From assembly GCA_028693645.1 (NCBI GenBank), contig JAQUUY010000004.1, positions 1 to 36,550 of the forward strand: a stretch of 36,550 nt of DNA. Direction: 5' to 3'. Numbering within the stretch: the stretch's first letter is position 1; each line of letters starts with the position of its first letter. The translations under genes were made by a program, and so were the position numbers. Shown in pieces: positions 30,401 through 36,550 of this stretch. The notes beneath the pieces are model-generated. The model saw only the letters and a list, made by a program, of their open reading frames with translations, had not been told where the DNA came from and made no database searches. Source of the stretch: Eubacteriales bacterium. GTDB lineage: Bacteria > Bacillota > Clostridia > Peptostreptococcales > Anaerovoracaceae.

Positions 30401-30574
30401 AGTGGCGGTTTTGTTGCTGTTGTCTATAACAGCAGACCCTATCCCGCTACGACTAAGACCTGTTAGGACCGGCTCGTCATTGCTACCTGCCGCGAAGGCA
30501 GAGGCGGGGATCAGCGTAAAGGCCAGAAGAACGGCCAAGGTGATCGACAAGCACCTTTTTGATAATTTTTTCAT
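27467..30574 (-). CDS. Secreted SLH-domain surface protein with tandem ~110-aa repeats
   Basis: Signal peptide MKKLSKRCLSITLAVLLAFTLIPASAFA; about 5 tandem repeats plus a degenerate one; three C-terminal SLH modules (YFSDVDSNYSWAATYIDSLYKAGYVAG...). Confidence 0.93.
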   Translation of the reverse strand: MKKLSKRCLSITLAVLLAFTLIPASAFAAGSNDEPVLTGLSRSGIGSAVIDNSNKTATFTIPYSYATTIDFDSGLNRAFDTSTYTSVIISFPPGGSTISSSGGSITMNVSYQYIADVNSADPAISSNPPSYSTNYTLIVQKAARVEPTFGGTVTKSGVGFDSIPISFSDFSAMYTVNDGPAIGSISISGADPSFGSLKLNGADLTSTTKITSSSSQNLCFIPTVSSPDTWPYKVTAYDASNKLIDRDNDGVGDEVTLNITVSPASPTVLKVTTQEDVSRAISFAEFNAISLKVTGKDITTVKFSSLPHPTSQGNLYSGSTLVAAGVAYPATSITFTPYKDYYGSFSLGYTAAVSGNDNAYTSSITFTVNDVPDATVGVISYKTNENEAKTFNTSDFYTVCVNYTKTALQYVQFSLPKSSYGTLYYNYTSSSNYGSLVKASTAYYYNTSPSISSVTFVPADDYSGSFNLSYTALDATNKTYSGVVTITVSDTNDVSTINYSTKENQEVKFDEYDFNKVSKAGSKGTLSYVKFTLPSTSEGRLYENYSASSQAKIDASTKYYYDDNPSISDVTFVPASGYEGTFYITYSGRGASGSFTGKIKMVVGTGSTTSTTITYKTDLNKAVTFDDDDFYDICKNQTKEKLNYVKFSLPSSSQGILYYNYDTSNSKQTEVSASTKYYYSSSDYLKKVTFVPKSNYSGTVTIDYTAYSDAGTKQNGTVKITVGSGSTTASDINYTTKQNTNFQLIVSDFKTACQKAVGDDLDYIKFTLPSSSYGVFYTDYTSANSYTTKVASSTKYYAYSSPRISSITLVPAKDYTGTFAIAYTGYDEDGESFTGKINVTVKGTAVVPVTPVATSAYFSDVDSNYSWAATYIDSLYKAGYVAGTGAKKFNPASKIKRGDFILMLYRALGFKSTSASTNFSDVSKSSYYYEAIAAAKALGIAEGTDGKFKPEATLTRQDAMVLVNRALTATGTVLPSGTASNLAAYKDSSNISSYAYNSVSTLVKAGIINGTASKINPKSTVSRAEMAVILYRVVN
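28030..29810 (-). repeat. Region encoding ~5 tandem protein repeats in the SLH protein (approximate bounds)
   Basis: Recurring ...INYxTxxNxxxxFxxxDFxxxCxxxxxxxLxYVKFxLPSSSxGxLYxNYxxxSxxxxxVxASTKYYYxxxPxISxVTFVPAxxYxGTFxIxYTxxxxxxxxxxGxxxITV. Confidence 0.85.
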
Positions 30575-30819
30575 TGTGATATCCTCCCAGATATTTTAAT
30601 ATAAATGCAGTATTTGCAAGCTTTACAACTCATACCTACATCATAACAGTCTTTCCTATATAATAGTATGAAATCTCTATGACATTTTTATGAAATTATG
30701 ATAACAAATATAGCAATAAGGGAACTTTTTTGGAAAAACTCCATACAAAAAACCGACAAAGAGAAAAGTGACTTTGAATAAAAGAAGACTATTATTGGGT
30801 TTCGCAAAAAATATATTTC

Positions 30820-30870
30820 CTCCCCCGTTTTTATTTCGAGAATAATGGAATATATATATACATGGGGGAG
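30820..30870 (+). promoter_or_regulatory. Possible SD-sequestering leader hairpin
   Basis: CTCCCCCGT (30820-30828) complementary, with one G.U, to ATGGGGGAG (30862-30870); the loop contains a smaller TTATT-tcgag-AATAA stem. Confidence 0.4.
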
Positions 30871-30913
30871 CTCGTGAAAGGCATGGCAAAAGTACCTGCC
30901 TCGAGCAAAGAAA

Positions 30914-31258
30914 ATGGAAATCAAAGAAAATGAACTGAACATCATTATAAAGAACAACCTTGTTAGCAGGACGTTGGGAAAAGAAAACCCAGTGGCTGAG
31001 GCTGTGGAAGTCATACATATTCCCACCGGTATGCGGGCGGAATCCTTTAGTTTGAGTACTGTTATGGCAAATAAAGCGAGGTGCATGGAGAATCTTTCCA
31101 TTATGCTCAAATCGGTTCCGAAAAAACCGGTTGCATTCACCTCGGGAAACAGCAGAGACCCGTTGACCTTGCGTTGTGGTGCTTGTGGTCAAGAAATCCT
31201 CGCGGCACATTATTACTGTCCGCAGTGTGGGCAAGCCATTTTGAAAACAAGAGAGTAA
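30914..31258 (+). CDS. Release-factor domain-3-like protein lacking GGQ, with C-terminal zinc ribbon
   Basis: AVEVIHIPTGMRAESFSLSTVMANKARCMENLSIML aligns without gaps to RF1/RF2 [36 protein letters not shown]; C-terminus CGACGQEI...YYCPQCGQAIL. Confidence 0.65.
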   Translation: MEIKENELNIIIKNNLVSRTLGKENPVAEAVEVIHIPTGMRAESFSLSTVMANKARCMENLSIMLKSVPKKPVAFTSGNSRDPLTLRCGACGQEILAAHYYCPQCGQAILKTRE

Positions 31259-31266
31259 GAACGGAG

Positions 31267-31297
31267 ACGGGCGTATGTAATGTACGCCCGTTTTTTA
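31267..31297 (+). terminator. Intrinsic terminator after the RF-like gene
   Basis: ACGGGCGTA-tgtaatg-TACGCCCGT followed by TTTTTATTT. Confidence 0.88.
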
Positions 31298-31346
31298 TTT
31301 GCGATGTTAGCTACTCGAAATGAAAAAAACAAAGGAGTTTTTTCTG

Positions 31347-31361
31347 TGTGATTAAGTCACA
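31347..31361 (+). promoter_or_regulatory. CRP/FNR-family-like operator palindrome
   Basis: TGTGA-TTAAG-TCACA, perfect 5+5 inverted repeat, centred 28-33 nt upstream of TATAAT (31382-31387). Confidence 0.45.
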
Positions 31362-31381
31362 GAGGAAAGTGGGTATAAGCG

Positions 31382-31387
31382 TATAAT
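31382..31387 (+). promoter_or_regulatory. -10 box (TATAAT) of the promoter upstream of the CoADR fusion gene
   Basis: TATAAT with no recognisable -35 at 16-18 nt upstream. Confidence 0.5.
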
Positions 31388-31444
31388 TGAGTCATAAATG
31401 TTTATTATTGTGAAATAACTTATTACCGTGAAGGAGATAATACT

Positions 31445-34006
31445 ATGGCAAATAAAGTGTTGATTATTGGTGGAGTAGCAGGCGGAGCAACCGCTGCCGC
31501 AAGACTCAGAAGACTCGATGAGACTTCTCAAATCACTATTTTAGAAAGGGGAGACTATATCTCCTATGCAAATTGTGGATTGCCCTATCATATCGGCGGA
31601 GTCATCAAGGAAAGGGAGTCCTTGCTTCTTCAAACTCCCGAAAGCATGAAAAGCAAATTTGATATCGACGTAAGGACTGGGAATGAAGCCTTGTCAATCG
31701 ATAAAGAAAATAAAATCGTGACCGTGTTGAATAAAAAGACTGGGGAGCAGTATCAAGAACAGTACGACACCCTGTTGATTGCTACCGGTTCTTCTCCTTT
31801 GAAACCACCTATTCCCGGAATTGACGGCCCCGGGATTTACACCCTTTGGACGATTCCGGACACCGATCAAATCAAGGAATTTGTCATGACAAAAAAACCA
31901 AAACGCGCCGCAGTCATCGGCGGAGGTTTTATCGGCCTCGAGATGGCTGAAAATCTTCACAAAGCTGGCTGCAAAGTTACTGTAGTTGAAATGCTTGATC
32001 AGGTCATGGCACCCATTGATTATGAAATGGCGCAGCTTTTGCACGAGAATATGAAAATGAATGATGTAGAGCTTGTGTTGAAAGACGGAGTAAAATCTTT
32101 TGAACAGCAGGACGGTGTTACAGCCATTCACATGCAAAGCGGGAATACCTTGCTGGCTGATCTTGTCATTCTTTCGATTGGAGTCAAACCCAACAGCCAA
32201 CTGGCAAAAGAAGCGGGACTTGCGCTAAATGAAAGAGGCGGAGTGATTGTCAGTGATGATATGAAGACCTCTGATTCAAATATTTATGCCGTGGGAGATG
32301 TGATTGAAGTCGAAGATTTGATTTCGAAGAACCGCACCATGGTACCATTGGCAGGCCCGGCAAATAAGCAGGCGAGAATCTGCGCAAATAATATAGCAAG
32401 AGACCATGGCCTTTTGGATGGAGAACGCGAAGCATACAAAGGAACCCAAGGCACCTCGGTTGCACAGGTATTTGACCTCACCGTTGCCTCGACCGGAGCA
32501 AATGAAAAAACATTAAAAAAATGGGGAAAAGAACTCAATAAAGACTACTATGTGGCGTTGATTAACCAAAAATCGCATGCCGGCTATTATCCCGGAGCAA
32601 CCCCACTTACCTTGAAAATGCTGTTTAGCCCCGAAGGAAAAATCTTTGGTGCACAGATTGTCGGACAGGAGGGTGTCGATAAACGCATTGATACCATCGC
32701 TTCCACAATCCGTCTCGGTGGGACCGTGCAGGATCTTTCGGAGCTTGAGTTGGCATATGCGCCCCCTTATTCTTCGGCGAAAGATCCGGTCAATATGCTT
32801 GGTTTTGTCGCAGGAAATATCCTTGACGGCTTAGTCAACTTCTGTGCATGGAACGAAATCGAGTTGCTTCAAAAAGCGGAAGACAAGGATTATATGATTC
32901 TTGATATTGGGGAAGCAATGGAGCGAATGGCCTTCTTCATTCCGGATTCGTATCATATCCCGCTTGGACAACTGCGCGATCGCTTGGGTGAGCTTGATAA
33001 AGAAAAAAGGATTATCGTTTATTGCGCGATTGGTGTTCGTTCCTACAATGCGGCCAGAATATTAGTAAACTCCGGATTTAAAAGAATTGAAGTTCTTCCG
33101 GGAGGAAGCAGTTTCTACAAGTCGGCATACCACGAAACGCTTAGCGGCGACGCACCCGCTTTTAGCGATGGTGAAGGAGGAATGACAATGGATGAAATCA
33201 AAGAGCCCGCGGGTAACGATATCAAAGCAGAAATGGACTTGAGTAAAGTGGTCGCAAAACAGACACTTGATTGCAGCGGTTTGCAGTGTCCGGGTCCTAT
33301 TATGAAGGTCTATGAGAATATTAAAAATTTGTCTGACGGTGATATCCTTCAGGTTTCGGCGACGGATATGGGTTTTGCCAGAGACATTGATGCTTGGTGC
33401 AAGCGTACCGGTAACTGTCTCTTGAAATCAGAGAGAATCGGGAAAGAAAGCGTTGTCTATATCCAAAAAGGCTTGGGCCCAGGCGTTAAGGCGACCGGCG
33501 AGGGAAACAAGGAGATGACGTGCATGACAGAATTACCGCAAGGCAAAAATATCATTGTCTTCAGCGGTGATCTCGATAAACTTTTGGCCTCCTTTATCAT
33601 TGCAAACGGAGCTGCGGCGATGGGAAGACCGGTTAGTATGTTCTTTACCTTCTGGGGTCTGAATGCACTCAGAAAACCACAAAAACAAAGTATTAAAAAG
33701 CCTTTAATCGACAGAATGTTTGCCATGATGATGCCCAGAGGTTCTGAAAAACTCACACTTTCCAAGATGAACATGGGAGGAATGGGCACGATGATGATGA
33801 AAAAAGTGATGCACGACAAAAATGTGGATTCTCTGGAGACCCTTATGAAACAGGCAATGCAAAATGGAGTCAAATTAGTAGCTTGCAGCATGTCGATGGA
33901 TATCATGGGAATCACAAAAGAGGAATTGATCGACGGAATCGAGTACGCCGGTGTTGCTACGATGCTTGGAGATGCTGAAGAATCAAACATGAGTCTTTTC
34001 ATTTAA
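31445..34006 (+). CDS. CoA-disulfide reductase-like FAD oxidoreductase fused to rhodanese, TusA and DsrE-like domains
   Basis: GGVAGGATAAARLRR and SYANCGLPY (CoADR Cys); rhodanese VYCAIGVRSYNAA; TusA LDCSGLQCPGPIMK; DsrE-like C-terminus with LVACSMSMDIMG. Confidence 0.93.
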   Translation: MANKVLIIGGVAGGATAAARLRRLDETSQITILERGDYISYANCGLPYHIGGVIKERESLLLQTPESMKSKFDIDVRTGNEALSIDKENKIVTVLNKKTGEQYQEQYDTLLIATGSSPLKPPIPGIDGPGIYTLWTIPDTDQIKEFVMTKKPKRAAVIGGGFIGLEMAENLHKAGCKVTVVEMLDQVMAPIDYEMAQLLHENMKMNDVELVLKDGVKSFEQQDGVTAIHMQSGNTLLADLVILSIGVKPNSQLAKEAGLALNERGGVIVSDDMKTSDSNIYAVGDVIEVEDLISKNRTMVPLAGPANKQARICANNIARDHGLLDGEREAYKGTQGTSVAQVFDLTVASTGANEKTLKKWGKELNKDYYVALINQKSHAGYYPGATPLTLKMLFSPEGKIFGAQIVGQEGVDKRIDTIASTIRLGGTVQDLSELELAYAPPYSSAKDPVNMLGFVAGNILDGLVNFCAWNEIELLQKAEDKDYMILDIGEAMERMAFFIPDSYHIPLGQLRDRLGELDKEKRIIVYCAIGVRSYNAARILVNSGFKRIEVLPGGSSFYKSAYHETLSGDAPAFSDGEGGMTMDEIKEPAGNDIKAEMDLSKVVAKQTLDCSGLQCPGPIMKVYENIKNLSDGDILQVSATDMGFARDIDAWCKRTGNCLLKSERIGKESVVYIQKGLGPGVKATGEGNKEMTCMTELPQGKNIIVFSGDLDKLLASFIIANGAAAMGRPVSMFFTFWGLNALRKPQKQSIKKPLIDRMFAMMMPRGSEKLTLSKMNMGGMGTMMMKKVMHDKNVDSLETLMKQAMQNGVKLVACSMSMDIMGITKEELIDGIEYAGVATMLGDAEESNMSLFI

Positions 34007-34018
34007 TCAAGATAAGAA

Positions 34019-34047
34019 TTGAAACCACAGAGAATGTCGGATATAAT
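34019..34047 (+). promoter_or_regulatory. Sigma-A-like promoter for the lipocalin-like gene
   Basis: TTGAAA - 17 nt - TATAAT. Confidence 0.7.
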
Positions 34048-34133
34048 TAAAAAAGATAAAAGAATGGACGAAAAGAAAGCTTAGATAAACGAAACTGGCC
34101 CAAAGAAGCAGCATCTGACGAAATACGGAGGTT

Positions 34134-34583
34134 ATGAATATGTCAGCAAGTTTTCGCGAAGCACTGATTGGAGCATGGGAATTAAAAGAGTATAGCATAC
34201 CGGATACAGTGAATAAGGGAGAAAAATATTATCCCTTAGGGAAAGACGCCAGCGGTTTTATTCTTTACACGCCCGACGGATATGTTTCAGCACAAATGAT
34301 GGCATCCGGTCGCCCTGTGTACGCAAGCGGCCGTCTGCATAGCGGCACGATAGACGAAATGGCACAGGCCGCGAAGGGATACATGGCGTATTCCGGTCGA
34401 TATGAAATCGATGAAGAAACCAAGACGCTGACTCATCATATGGATGTCAGTATGAATCCAACTTGGTTAGGTCAAGCACAGCAACGTTTTGTCAAATTGG
34501 AGGGTGATACCATCACCATCACCTCTTCGGCAAATAATGCGGTATTGGTTTGGAAACGCGCAGAAGACAACGCTAAGAAGTAG
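34134..34583 (+). CDS. Lipocalin-like domain protein
   Basis: LIGAWELKEYSI...GFILYTPDGYVSAQMMASGRP...YSGRYEIDEETKTLTHHMDVSMNPTWLGQAQQRFVKLEGD. Confidence 0.83.
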   Translation: MNMSASFREALIGAWELKEYSIPDTVNKGEKYYPLGKDASGFILYTPDGYVSAQMMASGRPVYASGRLHSGTIDEMAQAAKGYMAYSGRYEIDEETKTLTHHMDVSMNPTWLGQAQQRFVKLEGDTITITSSANNAVLVWKRAEDNAKK

Positions 34584-34595
34584 TGAAAGGGGAAA

Positions 34596-34931
34596 ATGAT
34601 CATGTTATGGAAATGTAGTGTTTGCGGTTATCTCCACGAAGGTAACGAAGCCCCCGAAGTTTGCCCAAAATGCGGAGCACCAAAAGAAAAATTCGCGGCG
34701 TTAAGCGATGAGGACGCAAAAAAAATCTTTGCCGCCGATCGTACCAATGATATCCATATGGAAATCATAAAGCTCGCGATGAGAATCAAAGATCTCGCAA
34801 GAGAGGGAATTGAGATTAATTTGGATCCTCCTTGTGTTGCCTTGTTTAAACAGGCTCATGATGAGGCATGGATTATCAAACAGCGCAGCAAGGCCGAGAT
34901 TGAAGGCCACGTTAGCAGAGGAAAATGGTAA
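34596..34931 (+). CDS. Rubredoxin-domain (rubrerythrin-type) protein with a helical C-terminal extension
   Basis: WKCSVCGYLHEGNEAPEVCPKCGAPKEKF rubredoxin-like FeCys4 motif. Confidence 0.85.
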   Translation: MIMLWKCSVCGYLHEGNEAPEVCPKCGAPKEKFAALSDEDAKKIFAADRTNDIHMEIIKLAMRIKDLAREGIEINLDPPCVALFKQAHDEAWIIKQRSKAEIEGHVSRGKW

Positions 34932-34942
34932 TATAAGATAAA

Positions 34943-34972
34943 AAAACAGAGAGGCAAGCGCCTCTCTGTTTT
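34943..34972 (+). terminator. Intrinsic terminator
   Basis: AAAACAGAGAGGC-aagc-GCCTCTCTGTTTT. Confidence 0.85.
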
Positions 34973-35029
34973 GCGTTTCTTTGATTTGTAGATTTTTACT
35001 GCTAAGTAAGGGGAGGGCATAAACCCAAG

Positions 35030-35269
35030 ATGCATCATGTTTATATACTGTCGTGTGCCGACGGAAGTTTTTATACCGGCTGGACGACCGACTTAAATCA
35101 AAGATTACGGACGCATAATGCCGGCAAAGGATCAAAATATACGCGAAGCAAACTTCCTGTTTCCTTGGTTTATTATGAAACCTTCGAAGATAAGGGCGCA
35201 GCGCTGAAACGAGAACATGCCATCAAGCGATTATCCCATGTCGAAAAATCAGACCTGATCAAAACGTAG
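35030..35269 (+). CDS. GIY-YIG nuclease superfamily protein (YhbQ/UPF0213-like)
   Basis: HHVYILSCADGSFYTGWTTDLNQRLRTHNAGKGSKYTRSKLPVSLVYYE. Confidence 0.92.
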   Translation: MHHVYILSCADGSFYTGWTTDLNQRLRTHNAGKGSKYTRSKLPVSLVYYETFEDKGAALKREHAIKRLSHVEKSDLIKT

Positions 35270-36091
35270 AGAGTAAATCTTTTTGTCCGTTTTTTCGTTT
35301 TCGGAGACATCTAAGACAGCCGCATACTCTGCCGCATTTGTCATCACGTGGCAAGTAAAAGCAAATTGGATTGCGATAGCAAGTGCTTCAATGAGGAAGG
35401 AATCCGTCGCCAGTTTGAGTGCGGCTTCATGATCCGGTTCTTCAAAGACCGCAGCCACGGGCTGGTAGGCTTCAGGGGCCGACATGATCGAAGCTAATTT
35501 TTCTTCGTAGGAGTTGAAATTTCCTTCGTATTTATCGTGTAAGGCGCCGAGAATAAAGGTATAGGAGGGGTGGTAAGGATTGCAATAAGCGCGCCCTCCG
35601 GTGAATGCGGGCATCATGTACTCGCCCTTTTTGTCATAAACGGCATCGATAGCAATCGACCGTCCCGGGATTTCACAAGACCAGACCCAGTCATAATTGA
35701 TGAAGTCACCGATTTCTTCGGCCATCATTTTATGCTGCGCATCGGTCGGATAATCGTAGCAGGTAAATGTGATTTTATCGTCTTTGTCTTCTACGACAAC
35801 TCTTGTTTGTAAACCCAAGCCTAAAGTGAGTTTCATGCAGACTCGATCAAACATTTTTGGCAAAGGCATCTTCAGCCCCTCGATTTGACCGCGTTGCACC
35901 GGATCATCAGAATCTAATTTTGTCTTCCAAACGGGGGAGGCAGTAAATCGGGAGTCTTCTTTTCCCGTCGAAAAAGCACTTTCAATATTTCCCATCACGA
36001 CAGCCAGATCCAATAAAGAAATCTCATCCATCGCGTCACATTCAGCTAAGCTTGGTTTTTGGAATGTCGTTTCGCTTTGTTTTTGTGTCAT
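35249..36091 (-). CDS. Hypothetical protein, no recognised family
   Basis: 280-aa ORF with AAGGAATT-like RBS; protein-like composition; not antisense to a better gene. Confidence 0.75.
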   Translation of the reverse strand: MTQKQSETTFQKPSLAECDAMDEISLLDLAVVMGNIESAFSTGKEDSRFTASPVWKTKLDSDDPVQRGQIEGLKMPLPKMFDRVCMKLTLGLGLQTRVVVEDKDDKITFTCYDYPTDAQHKMMAEEIGDFINYDWVWSCEIPGRSIAIDAVYDKKGEYMMPAFTGGRAYCNPYHPSYTFILGALHDKYEGNFNSYEEKLASIMSAPEAYQPVAAVFEEPDHEAALKLATDSFLIEALAIAIQFAFTCHVMTNAAEYAAVLDVSENEKTDKKIYSLRFDQV

Positions 36092-36123
36092 AGTATAATT
36101 CCTTTCAGATTGGAGAGCCTGTG

Positions 36124-36306
36124 CTAATATTTGTCCTTTACTCGGTCAATCAGTACGCTTTCAGGGGTTTTCCCCGGGTTGATAATAGATAAAACGGTTC
36201 TCCAACCGGTTTCGTAGTTTATCATTACTTTGCAACATTTTCCCTGACGGCAACGTGCGGGGACTAATTTTGCCTCGTAACCCTTGCTTGTGGTAAATTC
36301 TGCCAT
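36124..36306 (-). CDS. Small Cys-containing hypothetical protein (60 aa)
   Basis: ATG preceded by AAGGAGAACCGAC; co-directional with and 32 nt upstream of the 280-aa gene; RCRQGKCCKVMI motif. Confidence 0.6.
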   Translation of the reverse strand: MAEFTTSKGYEAKLVPARCRQGKCCKVMINYETGWRTVLSIINPGKTPESVLIDRVKDKY

Positions 36307-36527
36307 GTCGGTTCTCCTTTGTTTTCGAAGTCTATTTCTTTATTATAAAGAGAAACCCGACGTATTACCAACAAAATCTTTTGCGCTGCGGAGTTTTTAA
36401 AGCCTTTCTTCTCTGCGAAATGTTTTGGATTCCATTTAGATGGTATAATTTTCAAAAGCGAAGGAAACGGCGGCATCATAAAAATGCCCCGATTTCAAAA
36501 GGACAAATAGAGAAAGCGAGGTTGTTT

Positions 36528-36550
36528 ATGGACAATCTGCCTGTTGTTTT
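36528..36550 (+). CDS. Start of a further CDS, truncated by the window end
   Basis: ATGGACAATCTGCCTGTTGTTTT in open frame after GCGAGG; TATAAT about 75 nt upstream. Confidence 0.4.

Noticed and set aside
27467-30574. SLH protein repeats considered as a CRISPR-like array
   Set aside because: Repeat unit is ~330-360 bp, diverged and in frame, i.e. protein repeats.
30850-30862. ATATATATATAC tract considered as a functional repeat
   Set aside because: Short AT dinucleotide run in AT-rich intergenic DNA; noted only as the loop of the leader hairpin.
30677-31234. 185-aa and 150-aa - strand ORFs
   Set aside because: Antisense to the RF-like/zinc-ribbon gene, which has family-like motifs and its own terminator; the - strand ORFs look like low-complexity noise.
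31388-31435. TTGTGAAATAACTTATTA considered as a Rex operator
   Set aside because: Match to TTGTTAANNNNTTAACAA is poor and not symmetric.
36264-36479. 71-aa - strand ORF
   Set aside because: Overlaps the start of the better supported 60-aa gene and lacks an SD.

Overview
This window is low-GC Gram-positive (Clostridia-like) chromosomal DNA, almost fully coding on the + strand. The first half is a dcw-type cell-wall and division cluster: PBP/PASTA end, murF, mraY, murD, ftsW, murG, ftsQ, two DUF881 genes, sbp and ftsZ. It is followed by a TrmH-family methyltransferase, pheST, zapA, mutS2, a DUF523 gene, argS, two radical SAM genes, a TPR gene and iorAB, ending against a convergent DUF1836 regulator. 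The second half is accessory-like: a HlyIII protein, a large repeat-containing SLH surface protein (- strand), and a 114-aa protein that I read as a release-factor-domain-3-like fold without GGQ, fused to a zinc ribbon. After these come a four-module sulfur/thiol redox fusion (CoA-disulfide reductase-rhodanese-TusA-DsrE) behind a CRP/FNR-like palindrome, a lipocalin-like protein, a rubredoxin-domain protein, a GIY-YIG protein and an uncharacterised two-gene unit. I saw no CRISPR array, rRNA, tRNA or recognisable transposon. The strongest candidate for something undescribed is the GGQ-less RF-like/zinc-ribbon protein and its unusual leader (about 30820-31297). All family calls come from reading motifs by eye, with no database search.
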